Under the pieces are notes generated by a model. The model had not been told where the DNA came from. It was given only the letters and a program-made list of their open reading frames with translations, and made no database searches. A program made the position numbers and the translations under genes. A stretch of 64,000 bases of DNA, taken from positions 71,056,639 to 71,120,638 of the forward strand of contig NC_134577.1 in assembly GCF_050947875.1 (NCBI RefSeq). Reading direction: 5' to 3'. The DNA comes from Dermacentor variabilis (taxonomy: Eukaryota; Arthropoda; Arachnida; Ixodida; Ixodidae). Below, piece after piece: positions 24,075-34,600 of this stretch; the first letter of the stretch is position 1, and each line of letters starts with the position of its first letter.

Positions 24075-26440
24075 TTTCATCATCATCAGCCTATGTTTGT
24101 CCAGTGCAGGACGAGGACCTCCCTTTGCGACCTCCAATTACTCCTATCCTGCGCCAACCGATTCGAACTCAAGACTGCAAGTTCAATTTCATGCCCCACC
24201 AAGTTTTCTGCCATCTTCGCCGGTGCTTCCCTTCTCTTGGCACCCATTCTGTAACTCCAATGGACACCCGGTCATCTAACCTAAGCATCACATGGCCTGC
24301 CCAGCTCCATTTTTTAATGCCAATTAGAATCCTCGTTTGCCCTCTGATCCGCACATCACTCTTCCTCTCTCTTTACGTTACGCTTACATTCTTAGCTCCA
24401 TCCATCATTGCGCGGTCCATAAGTTGTTCTCAAGTTTCTTTGTCAACGTCCTAGTTTGTGCTCCATATGTTAGCACCGGTAGAATGCAATGATCGTACTT
24501 TCTTTCCTTTCAACGACAGTGGTAAGCTCGTACCTAGCAGTTTAGGATCTGGCAATGTCTCCCGTATGCACACCAACCCATTTTTTTTTGTTCTCTAAGT
24601 TTCCTTCGCATGATCGGGGTCCTCCGTGAGTAAATGACCTAGGTCAACCTACTCCTTCATGCACTGTAATAATAATAATTATGGGTTTTTACATGCCAAA
24701 ACCACTTTCTGATTATGAGGCACGCCGTAGTGGAGGACTCCGGAAATTATGACCACCTGGGGTTCTTTAACGTGCACCTAAATCTAAGTGCGTTTTCGCA
24801 TTTCGCCCCCATCGAAATGCGGCCGCCGTGGCCGGGATTCGATCCCGCCACCTCGTGCTTAGTAGCCTAACACCATAGCCACTGAGCAACCACGGCGGGT
24901 TTCACGCACTGTAGATGCTGACTCTTATTCCCTTGTTAGGCCATTGAGCATTGTGTTTCCCTTCTGCATATTAATCTTCAACCCCACTCTCACACTTTCT
25001 CTGTTAAGGTCCTCAATCGTTTGCTGTAGTTTGTCCCCAGTGCTGCTCAACAGGACAATGTCGTCTGCAAACCGAAGGTTGCTGAGATATTCGCCGTTGA
25101 TCCTCACTCCCAAACCTCCCCAGTTTAACAGTTTGAATACTTCTTCCAAGCATGCAGTGTATAGCATTCGGGAGATCGTGTCTTCGTGTCTGACCCCTTC
25201 CTTTATAGGCATATTTATACGTTTCTTGTGGAGAATCACGGTGGCAGTGGAATCACTGTAGATATTTTCCAAGATATTCATGTATGCCTCATGTACTCCT
25301 TGATTACGTAATGCCTCTATGACTGCCAGTATCTCTACTGAATCAAATGCTTTTTCATAATCTATGAAAGCCATATAGAGAGGTTGATTGTACTTTGCAG
25401 ATGTCTCGATTACATGATTGGTTATATTGATGTGATCCGTTGTAGAGTATCCCTTCCTGAAGCGAGCCTGTTCTTTTGGCTGACTGCAGTTGTGTTGCCC
25501 TTACTCTATTATAAAATATCTTGGTGAATCCTTTATACAATACGGTAATTAAACTAATGGGCCTATAATTTTTCCATTCTTTTACGTTTCCTTTTTTGGG
25601 GATTGGTATGATGTTGGCATTCTTCCAGTCCTCTGGAATCCTTGAACTCGTGAGACATATCGTGTAAAGGGCCGCAAGCTTTCGAAACCTGACATCTCCT
25701 CCATCTTTGATTAAATCGACCGTTATTTCATCTCCTGCCGCTTTTGGCCGATTCACCTCTTGTAAGGCCCTTCTAATGGCATCGGTAGTTATCGGAGGGG
25801 CTTATGTACCGTGTTCCTTACTACTTCGGGTAAAGGCAGCATGGCTGCTCTGGGTATTGTACATGTCAGTATATAATTATTCCGCTATATTTACTATATC
25901 TTCGAAATTGCTGATGGTATTACCCCATTTATCTCTCAGTGGGTACACCTTCGCTTGTCGTATGCCAAGTTTCTTTTCTCACTGGTTTCATGCTGCGTTC
26001 ATTTTTTACTACTTCCTCAGTCATTCTCAAGTTATTGTTTCGAACATGCCTTACCTTCTCCTACTTGATCAGTTTTGACAATTCCGCGACTTCTATTCTA
26101 AGCTCTTGATTTGGACACTTTACTTATTGTGGTTTATTTATTAGGTCCTTCGTTACTTTCGCGCGCTTACCTACTGTTTCATTTCTTCTTCTTCCATTAG
26201 GGCTTTTCCAGGTACACTTTCTGTTGCTGCGCTTCCTGAAGAAGATATTCATTATGCGGAGCTTTATCCTCTCCACAATTTACACCAACAACTCTCCTCG
26301 AACGTTCCTAGAATCCATGTTGTAGTTGCCAATCGCTTGTTCGCCAGCCTGTGCTTTCTTCACTTTTGCATTCAAGTCTCCCATGACGACAGTTTCCGGG
26401 TGTTTGTTAAGTACTGTTAGGCTTTTGTGGAGCAAACTAA
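24075..26440 (-). pseudogene. Decayed RTE-clade LINE, a different subfamily from the copies at 8.3 and 40.8 kb
   Basis: The 3' end (catcatcatcagcc on the plus strand near 24078) has the RTE form. Reading upstream on the minus strand: a tail with WAGHVM and PREGK (24169-24354), a SINE insertion (24669-24900), RT core with FADD and LKINMQK (24925-25374), RT front with NYRPISL and NANIIPIPKKG (25355-25756), and an endonuclease trace MGDLNAKV near 26375-26400. At least one frameshift separates the two RT pieces, and RT motif B reads GVRHEDTISR where the intact copy has GVRQGDTISP. It is non-functional and older than the SINE it contains. The 5' limit is approximate. Confidence 0.85.
24669..24900 (-). 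mobile_element. Main tick SINE, well-preserved copy with TSD, inserted into the decayed RTE
   Basis: The copy is flanked by ttc[a][t/c]gcactgta repeats at 24656-24668 and 24901-24913, 13 bp with one mismatch. On the minus strand it runs from a tRNA-like head (A-box region ttgctcagtggc; B box gggatcgaatccc), through a body with tcgatgggggcgaaatgcg and cgttaaagaacccc, to ggcgtgcctcataatcag and a short (AAT)n tail. The A and B boxes would act as an RNA polymerase III promoter. SINEs of this kind have no ORF and rely on a partner LINE. Probably the ixodid family called Ruka; the name is from memory. Confidence 0.92.
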
Positions 26441-26705
26441 TATTTGTGCCCTAATGTGAATCAATAACCACTAATGCAATTAATCTTTTTAATAAGTGAC
26501 CAGGACATAGCGACTTATCATGAAATTAACTTACGCGTGTTCCAGGAATCGACCTATAAAGTGTGGAAAGGGTTTGATGTCACAGCTAATTTAAGATAAT
26601 TGGCTCGCACAAAAAAAAAGAAAACAGATGCACGATTTATATATGTGTAACGGAAACTACACAAAAATGTCACTGCATGTGGTCCGTTCAAAGAGTACTG
26701 ATACC

Positions 26706-26910
26706 TAGACAAAATACTTTTCTTTCATATTTTGAAATCTGCAGAGAGTCCCTTGTTAGGTTTCGCTCGGTTCGAGCCGCAAAGGACATGAGAGTGGGAC
26801 AACAACTTAGACAAAATACTTTTCTTTCATATTTTGAAATCTGCAGAGAGTCCCTTGTTAGGTTTCGCTCGGTTCGAGCCGCAAAGGACATGAGAGTAGG
26901 GACAACAACT
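26706..26910. repeat. Two tandem copies of a 102-bp unit, nearly identical
   Basis: Unit 1 is 26706-26807 and unit 2 is 26808-26910. By eye they are identical except for one inserted A in unit 2 (gagtggga versus gagtaggga). Near-identity implies a recent duplication or an assembly artefact. The unit contains ggttcgagcc, which resembles a B box, but no A box is placed correctly. The matching short frames on both strands are by-products of the duplication. Confidence 0.95.
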
Positions 26911-28309
26911 TAGTGTAGAAAATTGCCTAAGGAAAGGAAAGCCACGTTGTTTTTCTGACCATACCAAGAACCGACGCCAAAACTTTATTCTGCAGACAAC
27001 CAGAGTTTGTGCAATGCAACGACGACACACGGCGAGCTTTGTACGAAAACCGGTGCGACGTTGCATGGTGCGCAGCAAGCTGAATTGCTAATGTGTTTCA
27101 GGCTGTAGTCCTGGCTGCACCTCTGTGACTTCGCCGATATGGCGCTGGGCCACGTGAATATTATTCCTCTCCTACCTCCCTTCTCTTAGGGTTCACCGCC
27201 ATTGTAAGGAAAAGATGTGACGAAGAGAGAGCGAGAGTGTCAAGAAAGGGGGGGGGGGGGAGGATCTACCTTCGTTGCACCTGGCTGAAATACAAGACTG
27301 ACATGAGAGCCCGAATTGCCTCGGTAGGTGTAGTCAGTGTAACCAGCATGTTTTATCGAATAATTTCTCCCTATGTCTCCCTATGCGGTTTCCCTTCCGC
27401 ATATATATACATTGTAGCGAACGTGTTCAGGTTTCTCTGAATTCTAGATGAATAACTTAGCGCTGTGGTTGTGGCCCTAGGAACCGAAGACACGTATCGC
27501 CGAGGAAAGAAGTTGCACAAAGCTTTCTTTCATGAGCACGTGCGAAAATTAAGTTTTTGTCGGTAAGAAACTAAGAAAATGTTATCTTAGATTTGGCGAA
27601 GCTCAGAGGAGAACAAGGCCGCATAATCTCGAAAATGTGCAGGCCTATAGACGGGTATCCTCAATGGCACTGCACTCTTTTGTGGATATTTGGAGTAGAT
27701 GAATAAATAATGTTTCATCCACCCGAGGGAATCAGCCAGGCATGGTTAATATCGGTTGGCTCGCCACACATGGGAATGTTGGATCAATATTTCATTGAAT
27801 GCATGGCTTCAATAACTTACGGTGAAATGAAAGTCCACGGCAGCAGTTGGTTGGGCACCAACAGGCAAGAATGTACGAACGTTAGCAGGAATAGGCAGCC
27901 GGCTTTCTACCTATCGGTGAGGGAGAGCAACACGTAACGAAAATGAGATAGAAAGAGAATAACAGGTGGCAGATGCTTGGACGCACGAAAAACCTCCCTC
28001 CGCGTTGCGTTGTGCTCAGACAGTCGCTCATAGGCACCGTGATCTTACTGAAAATCGGTAATAAAGGCCTGAACAGTTGCACCAAGCACTCTCAAAGCTA
28101 TCTTTTAGGGTCTGGATCGAAAAACTTTACATAATATAGTAAGCATTATCACTGACTTATGGTGGTAATACGGCTTCATTGTAATAAGATAAAACTTCAG
28201 TAATAAAAATAGGCGGAACTTGGCTACCTAAAACAGCGCTGCGAAAATCAGTTAATACATTTTAACGTATTTTTTGACTAACAGGAACACTAGACGTGTA
28301 GTAAGTGCC
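26911..28309. other. Non-coding stretch with a G-run
   Basis: No gene was recognised. A run of about 12 G lies near 27248-27260. Short frames have no motifs. Confidence 0.5.
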
Positions 28310-28533
28310 ACATTAGTGGCTATGGTGTTGGACTGCTGAGCTCACGGTGGCGGGATTTAATCCCGGCCACGACGGCCGCATTTCAATTGGTGCGAAATGC
28401 GAAAACACTCGTCTACTTTGATCTAAGTGCACGTGGAATAGGCCCGGGTGGTCCAAATTATTCCGGACGCTCCCACTACGGCGTGCCTCATAATCAGGTC
28501 GTGGCTTTGGCACGTCAAACTCCGTAACTTTCT
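28310..28533 (+). mobile_element. Main tick SINE, moderately diverged copy
   Basis: The plus strand reads agtggctatggtgttggactg (A-box side), ggtggcgggatttaatcccg (B box mutated to gatttaatccc), the gcgaaatgcgaaaacac block, and then cactacggcgtgcctcataa and a short A/T-poor end. The B-box changes make transcription unlikely. The copy ends about 230 bp before the 5' part of the I-clade LINE. No TSD was found. Confidence 0.85.
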
Positions 28534-28731
28534 CTTAAGGCGCCACGTAAGATGAGATATTAAGCGTCTGTGTTTTTGTGGTATACCGCTTTCACCATTT
28601 GGATTTGACGTGTTGGCGTTGCTTAGCTCGACCGGGGATCTACCTGGCTGAGCGCCATTTTCTTCTCTTCGTCGTGTCGCCAAGGCCAAGGATACACCGA
28701 TGGTAGGTTGCTCCCTATGTGGTTTATGTTA

Positions 28732-28745
28732 CCCCCCCCCCCCCC
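28732..28745. repeat. Poly(C) run
   Basis: Fourteen consecutive C just upstream of the LINE leader. It could be a slippage-prone homopolymer in the flanking DNA. It does not match the sequence after the LINE 3' end, so it gives no target-site duplication. Confidence 0.95.
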
Positions 28746-28759
28746 GTATTCTGAATGTG

Positions 28760-29457
28760 CCATGACTCCAGTAGTAGTCTTTTTGCGAGTCCTCCTCTGT
28801 TTGAAAGATTTGGTCAGCATTTGCCCTCCCCGTGCATGCCCCCCTGCCGCCTTCCGTCAACGGCACTCTCGCGGGTCAAGTTCCCCCAGTATCGGTCGTC
28901 CCAGCGGACCAGCATCGCTGCAGCTATCCGACCCTTTCCCCCGCAGGGGCGTCTGCGTAAGCAGGCGTTTGGTGTGTTGCGACACCACGTACCCGAGCAC
29001 ACGAGGGTTGGACCCTCCCGCGTGTAGCCGTGCGCGGCTTAGACGTGTCCGGGGAAAGGGGGATCCTGGGGGTTGAGCCAATGCCGGGTGTTCGGACCTT
29101 TAAGGCCCCCCGGCGGACGCAACACACCTGTTTGGCCTCTGCTTCACGTAGACAGCATCCCCGGACTGACCCACCCGGGGGAAATCGGCAGTCGCCTTTT
29201 CCTGTCTCTCTCTTCCTACAACCTTTGTCTTTCCCTTACTTTCCACCTTTCCTGTCTCCTTCTCTCTTCTATTCACTTCCTTCTTCTTGGCGGCAAGGGT
29301 TAACCCTGTGTGGCTATCCAACCTTGGGTACACCATATTTGGTTATAGTGGCGGCGTACGGCTGGCGTCGTGCAGACTTGCATGCAAGCTCTGCCGCGTC
29401 CCCTCGTTGGGCTCCGTGGTGGGCGGTCGGCGCGGTTGCCGAATTTTTATATATTTC
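28760..29457 (+). promoter_or_regulatory. 5' leader / internal promoter region of the I-clade LINE
   Basis: About 700 bp of GC-rich sequence precedes ORF1, richer in GC than the flanking DNA and without a motif-bearing frame. LINEs of this group carry an internal promoter in the leader so that each copy brings its own start site. No TATA box was seen, and no specific initiator could be assigned by eye. Frames on both strands through this segment are by-products of composition. Confidence 0.5.
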
Positions 29458-30753
29458 ATGGAAACTTCTTTTCCCAAACTTCCTGATCGCCCTCAGAAAC
29501 GGGGGCGCACCGAAGATCTCTTCCAGTTTTTCGGACGACAAGTCCACAACTTTCCGCGATTCCACGTGATTCACTCAGAAAAGCCAGACAAACTAGTGCG
29601 ATCCATTTCACCGTTCCTTGTATCCAAGTCTCTGACCGAAGTTTTTGGTACAGGATATCAGGTGTCGAGAATGTCAAGTGGTGATCTCCTTTTGGAGCTC
29701 CAAAACCAGAAGCAGTATGAGAAGCTGCCGAAACTTGTGTCATTTGGAGAGACCCAAGTAACAGTAACCCCGCACCGTACCATGAACACAAGCCGCGGTG
29801 TTGTCTCGGACGATGACTTGCTGGAGCTCACTGAGGATGAACTCTTGGAGGGCTTCAGTGATCAGAATGTTATCAATGTTAAAAGAATTAAGATCAGGCG
29901 TGACAGCAAAGAAATCAAGACCAAACACCTTATATTGACTTTCGGCTCAAGTATTCTGCCCGAGTCTGTAGAGGCCGGGTACATCAAGCTCCGTGTTAGG
30001 CCATATGTCCCAAACCCCCTTAGATGTTTCAAATGCCAACGCTTCGGCCACAGTTCGCAGAGCTGCCGAGGCCGTCAAACCTGGGCGAAGTGCAGTGCCC
30101 ACGAGCATAATTCTGAAGCTTGCAAGAACACTCTCCATTGTGTAAACTGTGAAGGCGAGCACGCCGCATACTCGCGGTCGTGCCCGTCCTGGAAAAAAGA
30201 GAAAAACATAGTCACAATCAAAGTTAAGGAAAACATATCGTTCAAAGAGGCACGCAGGCGGGTGTACTTCCTGCCAAAGAACACCTTTGCCGAAGTGGCG
30301 CGTCAGGGGGCAGCGCCACAACGGTCTCCGGCGGCTGTCCGACCCACAGGCAGTGAGTCGGCAGTTACGCCATCTGCACCCACGGTGGTTGCAGCTAGCG
30401 CTGCTCCGCCTACTCAGCAAACGGGGCCATCGACCCCGAAGGTGGGCGCAGCCGAGGCTGCCCCAACCTCCCCGGCCCCTTCCAGCGCTGGCAACAGCCG
30501 GCGCAGCCAAATCCCGCAGGGTGCCCCATCGACCTCCGGGCTTGTGGGCGCAGGAGTCTTGCCCTCCAAGGCAGGACTCTCCCTTGTAACTTCTCGCTGG
30601 CAAGAGCACGTGTCCGGCGCCTCACAAGAGGCAATGGACACTACACCTATCCCCAAGGCGCACCAAACGCCTAAGGAGCGTCGAGACTCCCTCGAACGCT
30701 CCAGAAAGAGCAGAACTCCCGTTACAGGGCCTCGAAAGAGCTCTGTAACCTAA
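29458..30753 (+). CDS. LINE ORF1, gag-like RNA-binding protein with zinc knuckles
   Basis: A 431-residue protein from the ATG at 29458. The same frame is open back to an ATG at 29287, but that extra stretch looks like translated leader, so the inner start (METSFPK) is preferred. Three consecutive CCHC-type knuckles are visible: C190-C193-H198-C203; W209-C212-H217-C222; C228-C231-H235-C242. In the second the first cysteine is replaced by tryptophan (codon TGG). The region before the knuckles (about 35-185) has the form of nucleic-acid-binding gag proteins of I/jockey-type LINEs. From about 280 the protein is rich in Pro, Ala and Ser and probably disordered. Expected role: binds the element RNA and forms the ribonucleoprotein. 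ORF2 follows after 48 nt in the same frame, so reinitiation or a similar mechanism is needed. Confidence 0.85.
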   Translation: METSFPKLPDRPQKRGRTEDLFQFFGRQVHNFPRFHVIHSEKPDKLVRSISPFLVSKSLTEVFGTGYQVSRMSSGDLLLELQNQKQYEKLPKLVSFGETQVTVTPHRTMNTSRGVVSDDDLLELTEDELLEGFSDQNVINVKRIKIRRDSKEIKTKHLILTFGSSILPESVEAGYIKLRVRPYVPNPLRCFKCQRFGHSSQSCRGRQTWAKCSAHEHNSEACKNTLHCVNCEGEHAAYSRSCPSWKKEKNIVTIKVKENISFKEARRRVYFLPKNTFAEVARQGAAPQRSPAAVRPTGSESAVTPSAPTVVAASAAPPTQQTGPSTPKVGAAEAAPTSPAPSSAGNSRRSQIPQGAPSTSGLVGAGVLPSKAGLSLVTSRWQEHVSGASQEAMDTTPIPKAHQTPKERRDSLERSRKSRTPVTGPRKSSVT

Positions 30754-30801
30754 CGCAACACCTCCCTTTCCATATACACACAGCACTTATTTCCTTCCAA
30801 T

Positions 30802-33800
30802 ATGGCTACACAAATAATTCAATGGAATGTCAGAGGTCTCCTTAGGAACCTTGATGACGTACAAGAGCTTATCCAAAAACACAATCCAAAAGTGCTGTGT
30901 CTACAGGAAACACACTTAACACCACAACACACAAACTTTCTCCGACCGTATGTCAAGTTCCGCAAAGATCGCGATGATGCTGTCGTATCATCAGGCGGTG
31001 TTGCCATTTTAATTCATAAAAGTATCTCCTGTCAGCGTTTACAGCTACAAACGCCCCTCGAAGCAGTGGCGGTTCGAGCTGTTCTTCTAAATAAACTCAT
31101 CACCATTTGCTCCCTTTGCGTACCCCCAAACTACAAATTAACAAAAGACGAATTCCAATCCTTTATAGATCAGTTGGCAGAACCTTATGTTGTTCTTGGC
31201 GATTTCAATGCGCACAGCTCCCTCTGGGGCGACTCTCGTATAGATGCGCGAGGTCGTCTTGTTGAACAGTTCCTTCTTTCTTCTGGTGCGTGCCTTCTGA
31301 ATAAGAAGAAACCCACATATTACTGTCTTGCAAACAATACCTTTTCTTCAATTGATCTGAGCATAGTTTCCCCGTCCATACTGCCTGAACTCGAATGGGA
31401 AGTTACGAACAATCCTTACGGAAGCGACCATTTCCCCATACTATTAAGAACACTTAAAGAAGACGAATATCCACCACAGGCTCCTAGGTGGAAGACTGAC
31501 ACAGGAGATTGGGAGAAATTCCGAACCTTAACTAGCATATCATGGGATGACATGTCCGCGTTAGGAATCGATGCTGCTGTGGAATATTTTACAGCCTTCA
31601 TAGTAGATGCCGCAACTAAATGTACATCACAAGTAAATGGATTGGCATGCAAACGGCGTGTCCCGTGGTGGAACGACGATTGTAGGATCGCCCGTAAGAA
31701 ACAAAACAAAGCGTGGGGGCTCCTACGCTCCTCCCCGACTGCGGAGAATCTTATCAATTTTAAAAAAGCAAAATCCCAAGGCAGGCGAACCCGCCGACAG
31801 GCCAGAAGAGAGAGTTGGCAGAACTTTTTATCAGGTATCAACTCGTATACAGATGAGGCCAAAGTCTGGAACAGGGTTATTAGAATAAGAGGGCGGCAAA
31901 CATATTCACTCCCTTTGGTAAACACAGAAGGCGATACCCTGCAAGCTCAGGCAGACTCACTTGGGGAGCACTTTGAGCGCGTGTCAAGCTCAATCAACTA
32001 TTCCCAATCCTTTCTTAAACTTAATGAAATAGAAGAACGTAAGCCAATCTTACGAAAATCCAGACAGAATGAACCGTATAACCAGCCTTTCTGTATTGCC
32101 GAGTTGAGAGCTGCATTGAACACATGCAAAAGCACTGCACCGGGACCTGACCGAGTCATGTATGACATGATCAGAAACTTACATACTGACACACAACTTA
32201 TACTTCTCACACTTTTCAACACTATTTGGGCTGCGGGATACCTCCCATCCACATGGAAACAAGCAATTGTGGTCCCTGTTCTTAAGCAGGGTAAAGACCC
32301 TTCCTTGGCGGCAAGTTACCGCCCGATAGCTCTTACAAATTGTCTTTGTAAGCTTTTTCAAAAAATGGTTAACCGCAGACTTGTATATTTCCTTGAACTC
32401 AACAATATGCTCGATCCCTTCCAGTGTGGCTTTAGACAAGGGCGGTCCACAACCGATCACCTTGTGCGCATTGAGGGAAACATTCGCGACGCCTTTCTAC
32501 ATAAACAATATTTCCTATCCGTATTCCTCGATATGGAGAAGGCGTACGACACCACGTGGCGCTACGGAATCTTGAGAGACTTGTCGGGAATTGGCATCCG
32601 TGGCAATATGCTCGTCCTAATAGAAAGCTATTTGTCAAATCGTACCTTCCGAGTAAAAGTTGGTAATGCACTGTCACGTCCTTTTACGCAGGAAACTGGT
32701 GTACCAAAGGGAGGCGTGCTGAGTTGCACTCTCTTTATCGTTAAGATGAACACACTACGTGCTTCACTGCCACCGGCCATCTTTTATTCCGTATACGTAG
32801 ACGATATACAAATAGGCTTCAAATCCTGCAACCTCACAGTATGCGAGAGACAGGTACAGCAGGGCTTGAACAAGGTTTCCAAGTGGGCAGACGAAAACGG
32901 ATTCAAAATCAACCCCCACAAAAGTTCCTGTGTTCTTTTTACTAGAAAGAGAGGCCTGGTTCCAGATCCTTGTGTTCAAGTCTGTGGACATCAAATACCT
33001 ATCAACAAAGAACACAAATTTCTAGGTATCATACTAGACTCCAAGCTTACTTTTATACAGCACATTAAATATCTTAAAGAAAAATGTCTAAGGACAATGA
33101 ACCTACTTAAAATTCTATCCCACTCAACACGGGGTAGCGACAGGAAGTGTTTGATGAATGTTTATAAGAGCCTAATTCGATCACGATTGGACTATGGCGC
33201 CGTCGTATATAACTCAGCCGCTCCGAGCGCACTAAAGATCCTAGATCCTGTCCAGCATCTAGGTATCCGCTTAGCCACTGGCGCTTTCAGAACTAGCCCG
33301 ATTGAAAGCTTACACGCGGAATCAAATGAATGGTCCCTCCATCTACAAAGAACTTACATCAGCCTTACATATTTCCTGAAAATACCTTCCAATCGTCAAC
33401 ATCCATGTTTTCACACTGTTAACGATATGGCATTTACTACACTTTTCCACAACCGTCCCTCTGTAACACGGCCTTTCTCGCTTCGTGTGAGGGAGCTTAG
33501 TGATCAAATGCGTGTCCCACTCCTCGAGCTTCGCCTAATGCATCCAACCAAGGTGTTACCACCTTGGGAGTGGCAGCTGATTGAATGTGACATATCCTTT
33601 TTAGAAGTAACAAAACACGCACCAGAGATAGAAATCCGAATGCATTTTCTTGAACTCCAGCACAAGCACTCCTGCGCAGAGTTCTACACAGACGCTTCGA
33701 AGTCAAATGCCGGGGTGTCTTATCCTGCCTTCGGCCCATTCTTCTCTGAATCTGGTGTACTGCATCCGGAAACAAGTATCTTTACGGCCGAGGCCTACGC

Positions 33801-34521
33801 AGTGCTGTCTTCTGTAAATCACATAGGAAAATCGAAACTTCAAAAATCAGCGATATATACAGAGTCCCTAAGCGTCGTGAAGGCGTTGATGTCACCCTAT
33901 ACACACAAAAATCCAGTACTTAATGAACTATATTCCGTCTTGTGTAAAGCGTACATATCTAACCAGCATATCATTATATGCTGGGTGCCTGGCCATAGGA
34001 GCATCGAGGGCAACGTTCTGGCGGACGAGATGGCCACGTCTATATCATCGCAAACTGTTAACCCTACCGCTGAGGTGCCTGTCACAGATCTGAGGCCTTT
34101 CTTGCGAAGGCGGCTGCGGGCCCACTGGCAACGCATGTGGGACGCGGAAAAAGATAATAAGCTCCACCTAATAAAGCCACAGTTAGGACCCTGGCCCTCT
34201 ACAACACAATCACGCCGAACAGATGTCCTATTCTGTCGTTTAAGAATAGGACACACATATGGCACCCATAACTTTCTACTGACCGGAAGTGAGCCTCCAA
34301 CCTGTGGTAGATGCGGGGAGAGGCTGACCGTACTCCACGTCCTCCTGGAGTGTCGGGAAGCCGAATCTGAGAGAAAGAGACATTTTTCATTAGCAAACCG
34401 ACAGCACATTCCTCTTCATCCTGCAATGCTTCTTGGTCCGAAACCTCTTTTTAATACAGACTCAGTGCTAGGTTTTCTGAGAGATGTGGTCTTAAATGTT
34501 ATTAGTCCCATGAATTCGTAG
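30802..34521 (+). CDS. LINE ORF2, endonuclease-reverse transcriptase-RNase H
   Basis: A 1239-residue uninterrupted frame. The apurinic-type endonuclease (1-220) shows QWNVRG at 7-12, QETHL at 35-39, GDFNAHS at 133-139 and GSDH at 207-210. The RT (about 480-760) shows SYRPIALTN at 505, QCGFRQGRST at 541, FLDMEKAYD at 575-583, GVPKGGVLS at 633, the catalytic YVDD at 665-668, and FLGIILD at 740. RNase H (about 955-1080) shows YTDAS (D964), TAEAY (E997), YTES (E1021) and LADE (D1075). A CCHC motif follows at C1168-C1171-H1179-C1184. Function: nicks genomic DNA, primes on the nick, copies the element RNA and removes the RNA strand. E1021 stands where RNase H normally has aspartate. All other catalytic positions I can check are intact. 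Confidence 0.93.
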   Translation: MATQIIQWNVRGLLRNLDDVQELIQKHNPKVLCLQETHLTPQHTNFLRPYVKFRKDRDDAVVSSGGVAILIHKSISCQRLQLQTPLEAVAVRAVLLNKLITICSLCVPPNYKLTKDEFQSFIDQLAEPYVVLGDFNAHSSLWGDSRIDARGRLVEQFLLSSGACLLNKKKPTYYCLANNTFSSIDLSIVSPSILPELEWEVTNNPYGSDHFPILLRTLKEDEYPPQAPRWKTDTGDWEKFRTLTSISWDDMSALGIDAAVEYFTAFIVDAATKCTSQVNGLACKRRVPWWNDDCRIARKKQNKAWGLLRSSPTAENLINFKKAKSQGRRTRRQARRESWQNFLSGINSYTDEAKVWNRVIRIRGRQTYSLPLVNTEGDTLQAQADSLGEHFERVSSSINYSQSFLKLNEIEERKPILRKSRQNEPYNQPFCIAELRAALNTCKSTAPGPDRVMYDMIRNLHTDTQLILLTLFNTIWAAGYLPSTWKQAIVVPVLKQGKDPSLAASYRPIALTNCLCKLFQKMVNRRLVYFLELNNMLDPFQCGFRQGRSTTDHLVRIEGNIRDAFLHKQYFLSVFLDMEKAYDTTWRYGILRDLSGIGIRGNMLVLIESYLSNRTFRVKVGNALSRPFTQETGVPKGGVLSCTLFIVKMNTLRASLPPAIFYSVYVDDIQIGFKSCNLTVCERQVQQGLNKVSKWADENGFKINPHKSSCVLFTRKRGLVPDPCVQVCGHQIPINKEHKFLGIILDSKLTFIQHIKYLKEKCLRTMNLLKILSHSTRGSDRKCLMNVYKSLIRSRLDYGAVVYNSAAPSALKILDPVQHLGIRLATGAFRTSPIESLHAESNEWSLHLQRTYISLTYFLKIPSNRQHPCFHTVNDMAFTTLFHNRPSVTRPFSLRVRELSDQMRVPLLELRLMHPTKVLPPWEWQLIECDISFLEVTKHAPEIEIRMHFLELQHKHSCAEFYTDASKSNAGVSYPAFGPFFSESGVLHPETSIFTAEAYAVLSSVNHIGKSKLQKSAIYTESLSVVKALMSPYTHKNPVLNELYSVLCKAYISNQHIIICWVPGHRSIEGNVLADEMATSISSQTVNPTAEVPVTDLRPFLRRRLRAHWQRMWDAEKDNKLHLIKPQLGPWPSTTQSRRTDVLFCRLRIGHTYGTHNFLLTGSEPPTCGRCGERLTVLHVLLECREAESERKRHFSLANRQHIPLHPAMLLGPKPLFNTDSVLGFLRDVVLNVISPMNS

Positions 34522-34581
34522 CACCTCCTCTCTCGAGAGGATGTCACTGCGATAATTGTTTTGCATAGCACATGCTTCCAG

Positions 34582-34600
34582 GCCCTTGAGTTTCAAGGGC
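34582..34600 (+). other. Short perfect hairpin in the LINE 3' UTR
   Basis: The stem gcccttga/tcaagggc pairs perfectly over 8 bp around a 3-nt loop (gtt), about 60 nt after the ORF2 stop. Known: LINE RTs often recognise a structure near the 3' end of their RNA. Inference: this hairpin could contribute. Eight base pairs can also arise by chance in a window this size. Confidence 0.35.

Noticed and set aside
28708..29569. Several open frames on both strands upstream of ORF1
   Set aside because: They lie in the GC-rich LINE leader and have no domain; the 29287 start of ORF1 was also set aside in favour of 29458.
29947..30609. 220-codon minus-strand frame opposite the LINE ORF1
   Set aside because: Shadow of the GC-rich ORF1 coding strand, with no motif of its own.
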